Origin: Synaphobranchus kaupii | Lineage: Eukaryota > Chordata > Actinopteri > Anguilliformes > Synaphobranchidae | Assembly (NCBI GenBank): GCA_029718625.1 | Contig: CM056377.1 | Location: 33,894,653-33,958,652 of the forward strand | DNA: 64,000 nt | Reading direction: 5' to 3' | Part shown: one piece after another, positions 13,811 through 24,480 of the stretch | How positions within the stretch are numbered: position 1 is the stretch's first letter | How the letters are laid out: every line of letters begins with the position of its first letter | Notes under the pieces: model-generated | Seen by the model: only the letters and a program-made list of their open reading frames with translations | Database searches by the model: none | Told to the model about the DNA's origin: nothing | Made by a program: the position numbers and the translations under genes

Positions 13811-14000
13811 TCGATCTATCTCCTATGTCGTTTGAATGTTGTATCAGGGTTGAAGTTGGTACTGTAGCCTGCTTTATAGATAAACCTCTCATCGGCTACG
13901 TTACGTCCCGTGTCCCTGTTGGCTGGCTCTATGAGCGCCGACGCGCAGCTGCTAGCTTTTCTACCCTTCTAAATTCCATTATGTCATTTGAAAGCCCTCA

Positions 14001-14020
14001 GATTGGACAGAAATGACGTT
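14001..14020 (-). promoter_or_regulatory. Candidate CCAAT/CRE-like pair upstream of jund
   Basis: GATTGG (CCAATC on the minus strand) is followed within 10 bp by ATGACGTTT, a CRE/ATF half site. Such pairs are common in AP-1 gene promoters. The location, about 330 bp upstream of the TATA box, is plausible but unproven. Confidence 0.35.
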
Positions 14021-14539
14021 TTCTTCCTGTTTTATTTGAATAAGGGGACGTACTAGCTCCTATTGCCATGGAGAAGGCGGGTAAACTGCAAACAGAGCAG
14101 TGCATTATGGTTTGATGTCATAGCAAATCCAGGGTCGTCGGGGGTGCAAAAGGGTTGTTGGGAGAAATGTGAGAAGCTAGCCGACAAGGGAATGGAGGAG
14201 GGTGGGAACACATGTGTTTGTATAATTTGCTTTCAGATCGACATATACAGCGTCGGTCTTATTTATAGGTATAGCCTACAAAGGGAGTGCCGTCAAAGTT
14301 ACCCTCTTCCCGACCGACAAGTAGGCTAAGTTGGATATACAATATAAAAACACTTAGCGTACATTTAACCATATGTCCTTATTTAATTATTGGATATATT
14401 TGATTATAGTAGCCATTTTCCTCACGTAGACAAGAGAATCAGTGTAAAATAGCATCATGTTCATTCATTTTTGGATAGTCTAATTATTTGGATAATGTTA
14501 ACAGTGACAAACACCAGTCACTGCCTCCAGGTGCACATA
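14021..14539. other. Upstream flank of jund, no gene recognised
   Basis: Mixed-composition sequence without coding-quality frames. The 88-codon frame at 14063-14329 has no recognisable domain. Confidence 0.5.
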
Positions 14540-14783
14540 CACTTGAAGTCGGAAGTTTACATACACTTAGGTTGAAGTCATTTAAACTCATTTCTAACCA
14601 CTCCACAGATTTCATGTTAGCAAACTATAGTGTTGGCAAGTCAGTTAGGACATCTACTTTGTGCATGACACAAGTTATTTTTCCAACAATTGTTTGCAGA
14701 CAGATTATTTGACTTTTAATTCACTATATCACAATTCCAGTGGGTAAGAAGTTTACATACACTAAGTTGACTGTGTCTTTAAA
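14540..14783 (+). mobile_element. Solo left end of a Sleeping-Beauty-type Tc1 transposon
   Basis: Starts with CACTTGAAGTCGGAAGTTT after a TA at 14538-14539 and contains the inner direct repeat (GGGTAAGAAGTTTACATACA, about 14745). It matches the left IR/DR of the full-length copy at 9989 almost base for base for about 240 bp. It then stops abruptly at the edge of the foldback repeat; no transposase or right end is present. Confidence 0.9.
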
Positions 14784-14785
14784 TT

Positions 14786-15931
14786 TTTAATATGTGGTTG
14801 CATATCCTTTGCATGCCATGACTTCCTGATGTCTGTGACCCAACAACATCAAAAGACTCTTGATATCTTATTTTCTGGTACTCTTCCAAGCGATACTATA
14901 ATGTCTCTGCATTTGAATGGATCTCTATGGGAATTGGGGGGTGGGACTAGATTTAGCTGTAAATTATATACAGTATGGAATATATGATTGGTAAAATTGC
15001 TGTAAGTCTGAGGGTCTGAGGTATCAAACAAGCCTCAAACCATCACTCTGCTGCCAGAAATAAGCAGATATGGGTGGATAACTTGAAGGGTTTCTTCTCC
15101 CGACTTATTTTTCCATATTCAATAGGAAAATTTGTCAGGAGAAACGACCCTTAAAGTGACCCATCCATATCTACTGCATATCTGGTGATGGTTTGAGGCT
15201 TCCAAACAGTCGACTGTTTCCCTCTCCTGTTCAAAATCATATATGATGCAACTGCCTAAACTTCTCTGTTTTTGCACCCCATTATGAAAATGGTAAGTTT
15301 CTGTATTGCAGTGGTTTCTGTGTAAGAGACCCAGTTATGGGAATTGAAATGTCAAAATCTCAAGCACAAACAGTGGTGGAAAGTTCAGAATTTAAAGGTT
15401 TCAACTGGGTCTTTGGAATTCCTGTGCCGGTATTTACTTATTGGCAATAAATCTGTGCCCTCACCAATATCCCACTCTATTATTATGGTTCATGATTGCT
15501 GAAGTAGGCCTACAGTGTATGACATTGCAAGTCAAACAGAAACATAAATCTCCCACAGATTCCCCCCCAATTCCCAGAGATCCATTCAAATGCAGATAGA
15601 TTATATTGCGTGTAGTACCTGAAAATAAGATATCAAGAGTTTTTTAATGCTGTTGGGTCACAGACATCAGGAGGTCATGGCATGCAAAGCATATGCAACC
15701 AAATATTAAATATAATTACTTTATTTAAGTTTATGTTAATTTGTTAATTACTTTTCCTCCCCTTATGTATAAAAATTACTACAATTGCTACACGGTTCAC
15801 CCAATATGGAGGGTTTCCTCAGATTAAAGCTGAAAGTCTGCACTTTAACCTGTTCCATTTCAAATCTATGTGCTGGAGTAGGCTAGCCTACTACAATTGT
15901 GTTACTATCCAAATACTTACAGACTGCACTG
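14786..15931. mobile_element. Foldback element derived from inverted Tc1 3' ends (copy A)
   Basis: The left arm (about 14793-15100) and the right arm (about 15135-15710, with unrelated DNA at about 15205-15550) are reverse complements. Both contain CATGACTTCCTGATGTCTGTGA or its complement, GATATCTTATTTTC and the GGGAATTGGGGGGTGGGAC segment. The axis is near 15122. Arm ends match the 3' region of the Tc1 copy at 8568-9840. The right side continues through an AT-rich stretch and AAAGCTGAAAGTCTGCACTT to CTTACAGACTGCACTG at 15931, the same terminus as the 8568 element in inverse orientation, followed by TA. The left outer end is missing. Confidence 0.75.
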
Positions 15932-15944
15932 TAGCCTATGTGTT

Positions 15945-16130
15945 TAAGTTCTTACATAACGTTTTCCATAAACTTATTATTAACACTATGCAGGTTTGGG
16001 TCGTTATAATTTGCCTTGTCTTTAAATTCTTCATTATCTACCAAAAGGTTAGTTTAGTGGCCATGTGTCCACACTTTTGCCAACTAGCAGCCTATGGATT
16101 CACCCGTCTTTAATTTGATTTATAGGCTAA
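15945..16130 (+). mobile_element. Fragment sharing the interior of the hAT-type element at 28440
   Basis: TATGCAGGTTTGGGTCGTTATA, then TTCATTATCTACCAAAAGGTTAG, then GGCCATGTGTCCACA parallels 28775-28870 closely. No terminal repeats are present, so it is a truncated relic. Confidence 0.65.
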
Positions 16131-16299
16131 TTGGAAAGGCAGGTTTTGTAAATCATTTTCTAATTTCTGCGTTCTTCAATGCCGGCGATTATTAATATAA
16201 CAACCTACATAATCAATTACAGAGGGATCCGTCATTTCTGATTTAAAATGTATATTGTTTCGACAAACCAATAACCAGTAGGCTAGTTGACGAGACTTA

Positions 16300-16620
16300 A
16301 ATCAGTCATCCAAACCCTAGCAACAGTGCGCTCTCCCGTAAGGAGAAAGCGGTTCTGCGGCCTGGCAGGGGTTGAGCGTGGGAGTATGCGTCACAGGTAG
16401 GACCATCTCTGCGAGGCGCAGTGTGGGCGGATCGCGTCTATCTGTGATGTCAAAACAGCAAGCTGATTCTTGGTGTTTTAGCGGAGGAAGTAGAGTGAGA
16501 CCGGAGGCGGTTATCGGGAGATAGACCTAACGTTATTTGTGTGAGAAGCATGAATGAAACGGCGTGCGGTGGGGGAGGTCCTGTGTTTACCACGGAAAAT
16601 TGGCTGAAACGTTATTCCCG
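16300..16620 (+). promoter_or_regulatory. CpG-rich block, candidate promoter
   Basis: GC- and CpG-rich stretch (GCGTCACAG, GCGAGGCGCAGTG, GGCGGATCGCG, ACCGGAGGCGG) in an AT-rich spacer, with a CRE-like GTGATGTCA near 16442. A short open frame starts at the ATG at 16550 (MNETACGGGGPVF) and stops after about 40 codons. It matches nothing I know and has no clear donor site. It may be the promoter of a non-coding transcript or of a gene whose other exons I did not recognise. Confidence 0.3.
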
Positions 16621-16630
16621 TTTCGTGTTT

Positions 16631-17310
16631 CCTACTTACAATATAGGCTACAATGAGCAACACGGCGCATGATACACTTACATTTGGTTAGCTGCATAAA
16701 ATGTTTTTTTTTATTTTTTACTTTGGATTGCAAAAAAAGTGCATCTCGCTAAAATCATCAAACACACAAAAAACTTTTGTCATGTTACAGTACAATGAGG
16801 GTATCTTGGACAATTGATCAGATCTAGAGACACATAAAAATAGATATCCTAAGTCAAAGCCATGCACCATTAAATTGCAGTGGCACTGGCAGCGAAATGA
16901 TGCAAGGTGACATCATGCAAGGAGCAATTGGGGGGTAAAGTGACGATTTCCTTTGTGGAAAATAATGGAAGTAAGGTATTGTGCCATTTCTTTGAGAGTC
17001 CTTGCTTAATTGGAAGGGTATTGCATTCATTCAGGTGAAATAAGTAATTGGTCTCTTTTTCCTATTTCACACTTTATGAATATACTGTATTTTGCTGTAC
17101 TTTGAGTTCATGATAAAAACCTATCTGTCAACTCTACTGTGATTTCAAGCAAGCACTTATTGCATAAGTACAGCCATGTCTTGAATTGTTCAACTTTTTT
17201 TATTGTGATTTTTCCTTCTCAGATCAGTGGAACATATGATAATTGTGAACTTCATTTCTTATGACAGACTGACAGAAAATATATGTGAGCCAGGGACTAT
17301 TTTCCACTCC
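16631..17310. other. AT-rich spacer, nothing recognised
   Basis: No coding frame, terminal repeats or structured RNA could be recognised. Confidence 0.5.
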
Positions 17311-17312
17311 AG

Positions 17313-19872
17313 GACTGTGTCTGAATCAATGCCCTTAGTTCTATCGCCTACTATTGAGTATGCTAGCTGAGTACACTGAATAAGAATGTCGTTGAAGGGG
17401 AATTCCACCCAAAAACAACATTAACTTTATTGAACAGATCAAGGCACAACTAATGAAGTCTTTCTTTGTGGCTTGCCAAAAAAATAAATCTGTACTGAGT
17501 TATTTGAATATAAAGTTCAAAATTCGGTAGAGGTAGGCTATACATCAAAATGGCATATACCTCTACCACTTGCTCTTTTTGAAAGACTACAGTGTTTTCA
17601 AGTGGGCGTGTAAATTGCACAGCAAGTAGCCAGCGAGGAAAGTTTTGGCTTTGCTAGCAAACATAGCTAAAACGGCTAGCAAGTAGCCTACAACAATGAC
17701 ATTTTAACTTTTAATTGTATGTTTAATATTCTGTATCGGCATGTTGGTCGATACAAAAGCATTTCGTAGCTACTGAAAAACGGGAAGTAGGGGTTGATTT
17801 TCCGACATGGAAACGGGGTGTGTAGCCTAGCAAGTGTTACAGACTTGGAACTCCTCCGGTATTCCCTGATTCCCTGTAGCGTACATCTTCCTCTGCCTTA
17901 TTGAATCACCCAGTAAGGAACCATGTCAACTAACGTTACATTATGATACATGACCATTAAGTAGACCAACATTAGCCAGCTGACCATAATTGAACGGTTT
18001 CGCTCTGAGCATTCGATTACAGAAGCAATGTATTTTTTCTGGGCTAGTGCATTAACTGTTGTTAGCAACGGGGTTCTTGGCATGAAACAAATTGGTTTTA
18101 AAATGTTTGCCATGGAGAAGGCTACAGTAGCTAACCTTGCATTCGGTAATGGAAGGAGGTCGGATATCGGGGTGATAAATGCGTAGTTTCCATGTTTTTA
18201 CCGACATCAGTGCACTCGAGTTGCACTGGGAATGTTTGGGCTTTGCTAGCGAACATAGCTAAAATGGCTAACAAGTAGCCTACAACAATGATGTTTTAAC
18301 TTTTAATTGTATATGTTTAATATTCTGTATCGTCATGTTGGTCGATACAAAAGCATTTCATACTGAAAACGGGAGGTAGGGGTTGATTTTCCAAAATGGA
18401 ACCGGGGTGCGTAGCCTAGCTAAGTGTTACAGACTTCTGGCTGGCTGGCTAATGTTTTCACGATGCCAAACGTAGATAAATGAAGAGCCGTATTTCCCCC
18501 GTTTTTCTGGAGACTGATGGTGATATTTTCTCAGAGATTGTATTGTACAGAGATATGCCAACTGCATGAATATCATGTTTCACCTCTAGGGGTGACTATG
18601 AGCACTAAAACTGGGCTAAACAGAGAATGAATGGGGGTCAATGTAGGTTTTTTCCAGAAACCCAAATCTATAAGAGATAATAATTTTTTATTGTAAGTTG
18701 TTCACAGTTCACAGACAGCAGATAAGAAAATATGCTTTTCTACGCACTTAGATTTTTTCTCGGGTTATGCAAATTTCGTCATGAATATTATATAGTCCGC
18801 TTTGGACGTGAGACTCAAAAACAAGATGGATGGCCAGAAATCGAAATCGTTTGGTAATAACAGCACAAGAATGACAACTATGTGGACGAACAAAGTACTA
18901 GCTAGTACCGGCGGTACATCACCTTATATCTTATAGACAATCTGGTTTTAACAAGAATCTTCTACAAGCTTCTAGAGAATATATGGTTTTATTGAGCAAG
19001 TCAGAGCTACTGGCTAGTTGGCTACCGTTGACTGAGGAGCCGCCGGTAATGAATATTCATGAACCGGCGAACTCATCAACATTGCGTAGCATCAATGCTA
19101 GTGGAAATATTTTGAAAGTGAGATCATAACACAACCATCAATTCCATGTCGACTTATAATTATGTATTAATTATAAGCATTAGGCCGTGTAACATTGGCA
19201 GTAGTAATCCAGTTCCGCAAAAATATTTGAAATCGACTGTGATGATAATTTTATAGCATTTAGCTTCATTCACCTCCATGTATTTTTCCAGATTCTAGCA
19301 GTGCCTCAGCACTGCCCCCTGATGCTCATGAATGCCATTGCACTTTTTTCTGTTACATTGCAGTCATTGGAGTTGGCAAGTCTTTCTCCCTCTATGGGCT
19401 TTGGTACAACTGTTACATCAGTGGCTAACTTGCCAGCGAGTTACATGGCCTCTCTCATCTCCAACTTAGAAACTCTGCAGTGCAGACAGGCACTACACGA
19501 GCAGTAAAATGCCCAGCCCCTTGGCCTCTGCTTCTGTAACGTTATTCAGTGTGACTGGCGTTGTCTGACTCCGCCCATAAACTAAACGCTCTTGGCCATT
19601 GTAGTTCACAGTAAAGCAGGTACAGTACCTGGTACATGCGCAATAGTTTGGGGCTATATTTGGGCCAAACATCATTTTTGGGTGGAATGTTCTCTAAATG
19701 TAGTGTACTTTAAATCCCTGGATGTTATACGTATTTCCAGGTTTTCGCTTTTAATAGTATTGAGGATATTTTTCACATACTGTATGTCAGTATGCAGTAA
19801 TGTTATGTTAACAGTACACAGTAATAGTACACAGGAAGCAGTAGATAGGGCTCTGTTTTGGACACAGCCCTC
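17313..19872. mobile_element. MITE with TGTGTC(C/T)GAA-type ends, split by a nested element
   Basis: Left end ACTGTGTCTGAATCAATGCC (from about 17316) and right end GATAGGGCTCTGTTTTGGACACAGCCCTC (to about 19872) are imperfect inverted repeats of a type widespread in fish non-autonomous elements. All but about 260 bp of the interval is the 17396-19695 insertion. A partial relative of the left end occurs at 37036-37085. Confidence 0.5.
17396..19695. mobile_element. 2.3-kb nested element with AATTCCACCCAAAAA-type ends
   Basis: Starts GGGGAATTCCACCCAAAAAC and ends TTTTTGGGTGGAATG, about 15-bp inverted ends similar to fish non-autonomous elements. The interior has no recognisable transposase. It holds a 200-bp direct duplication (17647-17850 and 18240-18437; shared CTTTGCTAGC, TGTTGGTCGATACAAAAGCA) separated by about 590 bp. 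Superfamily unassigned. Confidence 0.5.
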
Positions 19873-20507
19873 GCTTGGCTACAACAGAATAGGTAACATT
19901 GGCTGGAAGAGAGGCATCCTCTTACAGCAGCTGGGTGACTACATAACCACAAACACTGGAACAGAGAAGTAACACTGTAGCGATTTAGTGCAAATGTCAA
20001 GGGAATCTATATGCACATTTTAGGGAAGGAAAGTTATGTCTTACTTTCATTCTGAGATAAATGTATGCAATTCATTACATGTAATTTTTCTCTATTTCAG
20101 CAAAAAGATGTCTGTGACCCAAAAAAGCCAAATAATGCACCAATAAACTGCCGCTGTCTCTGCATGGCATGTTATTAAGTACCCATGACGCAGTTTCAAA
20201 GTGTAGGTGAGGTTCTGAATGGAGTGTAAAGGGGAATTCCTGCCACTAGATCAGAGGAGTCTCACCTGATAGGCGACAGGTATATCAACACAAGGCTATC
20301 TGTGATGCATCACTCTTTTGAAGAGATACGCAGCCTACTCAGTCTCTATCTTTCCTCCTCCAGTCATTTTTTATGTGCTGGGACTGTGTGCTCATACAAA
20401 CATATAGAACACTATGTTTTGCATGAACTCCAAATTTGCATTTGTGCAGTGGAACATTAGAATAGATGGGTGTACATTCCCTTTTCTGTAATGTAGCTTT
20501 TCTTTAA
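19873..20507. other. Spacer, nothing recognised
   Basis: No gene or clear repeat ends seen. Confidence 0.5.
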
Positions 20508-21705
20508 ATGGCTGTAAGTCATCATGGGTCTGAGGTATCAAACAAGCCTCAAACCATCACTCTGCTGCCAGATATGCAGCATAAATGGATGGATCACTTT
20601 AAGCGCTGTTTCTCCTGACTTATTTTTCCATAGAGTTCAATAGGAAAATGAGGCAGGAGAAACAACCCTTTAAGTGATCCATCTACACTGCCTGGCCAAA
20701 AAAAAAGTCGCCGTTGCACCCGTCATGCATAGTGCCCACTGTACAAACCTCTGGAGGCAGTGTTAAGATCTGGGGTTGCTTCAATTGGTCAGGTCTAGGC
20801 TCAGCAACGTTATGCAGCAATACAATTAAGTCAGCTGAGTACCTGAATGTACTGAATGACCAGGTTATCCCATCAATGGGCATATTCCAGGAAGACAATG
20901 CCAAGATTCATCAGGCTCAAATTGTGAAAGAGCGGTTCAGGGAGCATGAGGAATCATTTTCACACATTAATTGGCCACCAGAGTCCTGACCTTAACCCCA
21001 TTGAAAGTCTTTGGGGTGTGCTGGAGAAGACGTTACGGAGTGGTTTGACTCTCCCGTCGTCAATACAAGATCTCGGCCAAAAATGAATGCAACTCTGGAC
21101 GGAAATAAATGTTGTGACATTGCATAAGGTTGTCGAAACAATGCCACGACGAATGCGCGCCATAATCAAGGCTATAGGCGGTCCAATGAAATATTAGCAT
21201 GTGCAACTTTTTTTTTGGCCAGGGAGTGTATATCTACTGCATATCTGGCAGCAGAGTGACGGTTTGAGGCTCGTTTGATACCGCTGACCCTTGATGACTT
21301 ATAGCCATTTAGCCAACTATGTGTTCCATACTATTTCTGTGTAATTTGCAGCTTAATCTAGTCCCATCCCCAAATTCCCATAGAGATCTGTTCAAATGAG
21401 TTATAGTATTGCATGTACCTGAAAATAAGATATCAATAAGATATCAAGAGTCTTTTGATGTTGTTGGGCCACAGACATCAGGAAGTCATGACATGCAAAG
21501 GACATGCAATCAAAGTTTATTTAAGTTTATGCTAATTTGTCCAATTACTTTTGGTGCCCTAAAATGGGGGGGGGGGGGGTTGTGTGTAAATATGGCTACA
21601 ATTACAACATGGTTCACCCTAAAATTAAAACAGAAAGTCTGCACTTTAACCTCATAGTCACTGTTCCATTTCAAATCCAATGTGCTGGAGTACAGAGCCG
21701 AAACA
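20508..21705. mobile_element. Foldback element derived from inverted Tc1 3' ends (copy B), split by a Tc1 deletion element
   Basis: The same palindromic repeat as 14786-15931: left arm from about 20510 (TCTGAGGTATCAAACAAGCC), axis near 20636, right arm 21231-21512 to GGCCACAGACATCAGGAAGT, followed by the Tc1-type tail (AGTCTGCACTTTAACCTC, CCAATGTGCTGGAGTACAGA). A TA in the right arm (GTGATCCATC-TA) was the target of the element at 20686-21228. The outer left arm is truncated. Confidence 0.72.
20686..21228 (+). mobile_element. Internally deleted Tc1-like transposon (copy 2 of a deletion family)
   Basis: Ends CACTGCCTGGCCAAAAA and complement, TA duplication at 20684-20685 and 21229-21230, 543 bp. 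The deletion junction after GTCGCCGTTGCACCC is the same as in 7751-8294. The open frame 20714-20989 keeps [14 protein letters not shown] and [19 protein letters not shown] is followed by a frameshift into the DLNPIESLW-type motif. It lacks the N-terminal DNA-binding domains and the first catalytic Asp. Confidence 0.9.
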
Positions 21706-22890
21706 ACACTTTTGGAGTGCACAGTATGTGACGGGCAAATGTTTAAAAATGCTAATTTCATAAAAGTAAAATGAAATAAAATTGAAGTGGAGCTTGAAAA
21801 GGCCCGAAGACATCCCAAAGATACTGTCTGTATCCCCATCCCCTTCATTACACATGGAAACAGGCAGGAAAAGAAAAAGAACAGAAATTAAATGGGCAGA
21901 GATGCCAACAATTGCTGTTTGTCAAAGTAATCAGTGGTGATTCCTAATCAAGAAGCAAGAACTTCTGAACCTCTCAAAAGAGAAGCTGGATAGATGGAGT
22001 CATGTGTAGGAGCGACGAGGGGAAACGAAAATCAAGCATGTGGAAAAAAGCCTTCTTGTGATGGGAGACTGAACACGCTATAGGTTGCCGGTATTTGGAG
22101 CCGTCTTTCTATAAATACACCAGCAAGCTGGTCAATTTGTGCCCACCTATTAAAATAACCAAGGAAGTGATGACATCAGCAAGCGGCCAGCATCAGCAGC
22201 ACAGAATTGGATGGGTATCATCAGTGTTGCTATGGCAACACTGACATGGACTGTGACGCAGATGAAGTGCAGGGAGATGAGTGGTTGCCGGGGGTGCGAT
22301 ACACTGTGCTCAGGAGGAAGGATGTGTGGGTGGCTAAGGCAAAGAGGCTTGTAGGTGGGGGAGGGGGCCGGGGGGTCATTCACTCCTGGAAACGACTCAA
22401 GTCAAAAACCGTTAATTTCCGAGCATTACAGAAAAGCAACCCACAAATGTTTGTGGTTACACCTACCTTGGTTTCATTTAAATGCAATACTGTGAAAGGA
22501 AGACTGATATAAGATATAATGACTGATAGGTTAATTTAGAGTTTATTTAAATAGTACATGAAAAAACTAAGCATTGTTTAAAAAACAAACAGTACATTAA
22601 TCATTCTTATAAAATGAGTGTGGTGGTAAAAGATGGGTGTGGCAGTACACATTTTCATTAATAAAAGCAGGTAAAGTCAGAACTGATCAGAGGAGCATAA
22701 CTAGATTCACATGTAATACATGTGTTTTAAATTTTTTTTAAATAAAATAAAATAAAAAAAGATTTAATGAAATTAATAAAAATCTGTATAATGATCATGT
22801 ACAGTAGTTCCAAGGGTTGAGATGAGTAGATTTATATGCTTTATGGCCAAGAAAAGATATGTAGCTTGTTAAATATGCAACTATAAATCA
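21706..22890. other. Spacer with purine-rich and A-rich tracts, no gene recognised
   Basis: A G-rich run lies at about 22353-22375 and an A/T-rich run at 22725-22790. The 101-codon frame at 22207-22512 has no recognisable domain or splice context. Confidence 0.5.
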
Positions 22891-22899
22891 ATTGCCACC

Positions 22900-24480
22900 A
22901 CAACCCCTCTTACAGCCACACCCCTCTCGTACCAACACAACCATCTCCACCACACCAATCACTTACTGCCACAGTGCCACACCCCTCTCGTACCAACACA
23001 GCCATCTCCACCACACCCATCTCTTACTGCCACAGTGCCACACCCCTCTCGTACCAACACAGCCATCTCCACCACACCCATCTTACTGCCACACCCCTCT
23101 CGTACCAACACAACCATCTCCACCACACCAATCACTTACTGCCACAGTGCCACATCCCTCTCGTACCAACACAGCCATCTCCACCACACCCATCTCTTAC
23201 TGCCACAGTGCCACACCCCTCTCGTACCAACACAACCATCTCCACCACACCCATCTCTTACTGCCACAGTGCCACACCCCTCTCGTACCAACACAGCCAT
23301 CTCCACCACACCCCTCTCGTACCAACACAACCATCTCCACCACACCCATCTCTTACTGTCAAACCCCTCTTGTACGAACACAACCATCTCCACCACACCC
23401 ATCTCTTACTGCCACACCCCTCTCATACCACCACACCCATCTCTTACTGCCAAACCCCTCTTGCAACACAACCATCTCCACCACACCCATCTCTTACTGT
23501 CAAACCCCTCTCGTACCAACACAACCATCTCCACCACACCCATCTCTTACTGCCACACCCCTCTCATACCACCACACCCATCTCTTACTGCCAAACCCCT
23601 CTTGTACCAACACAACCATCTCCACCACACCCATCTCTTACTGCCAAACCCCTCTCATACCAACACAGCCATCTCCACCACACCCATCTCTTACTGCCAC
23701 ACCCCTCTCGTACCAACACAACCATCTCCACCACACCAATCACTTACTGCCACAGTGCCACACCCCTCTCGTACCAACACAGCCATCTCCACCACACCCA
23801 TCTCTTACTGCCACAGTGCCAGTGCCACACCCCTCTCGTACCAACACAGCCATCTCCACCACACCCCTCTCGTACCAACACAACCATCTCCACCACACCC
23901 ATCTCTTACTGTCAAACCCCTCTTGTACGAACACAACCATCTCCACCACACCCATCTCTTACTGCCACACCCCTCTCATACCACCACACCCATCTCTTAC
24001 TGCCAAACCCCTCTTGTAACACAACCATCTCCACCACACCCATCTCTTACTGTCAAACCCCTCTCGTACCAACACAACCATCTCCACCACACCCATCTCT
24101 TACTGCCACACCCCTCTCATACCACCACACCCATCTCTTACTGCCAAACCCCTCTTGTAACACAACCATCTCCACCACACCCATCTCTTACTGTCAAACC
24201 CCTCTTGTACCAACACAACAATCTCCACCACACCCATCTCTTACTGCCAAACCCCTCTTGTACCAACACAACACAGCCATCTCCACCACACCCATCTCTT
24301 ACTGCTACACCCCTCTTGTACCAACACAACCATCTTTTACCACACCTCTCTCTTACTACCACACCCGTCTTTTAGCATCACATCCCTCTCTTACCGCCAC
24401 AACCATCCCATCTTTTACCACCAGACCTCTCTCTTACTACTACACCCGTCTTTTAGCATCACATCCCTCTCTTACTGCCC
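22900..24480 (+). repeat. Pyrimidine/CA-rich minisatellite, about 1.6 kb
   Basis: Variable units built from CACACCCCTCTCGTACCAACAC, ACCATCTCCACCACACCCAT and CTCTTACTGCCA (typically 40-61 bp). The plus strand is almost devoid of G, so stop codons are rare and all three forward frames stay open for 375-536 codons. These frames are repeat artefacts, not genes. A higher-order period of about 553 bp is visible: the rare variant TTGTACGAAC occurs at 23370 and 23923 with matching neighbours. The last 200 bp are more diverged (CTTTTAGCATCACATCC twice). Confidence 0.95.

Noticed and set aside
21510..21848. 112-codon minus-strand frame
   Set aside because: Falls in the Tc1-type tail of the foldback element; no domain.
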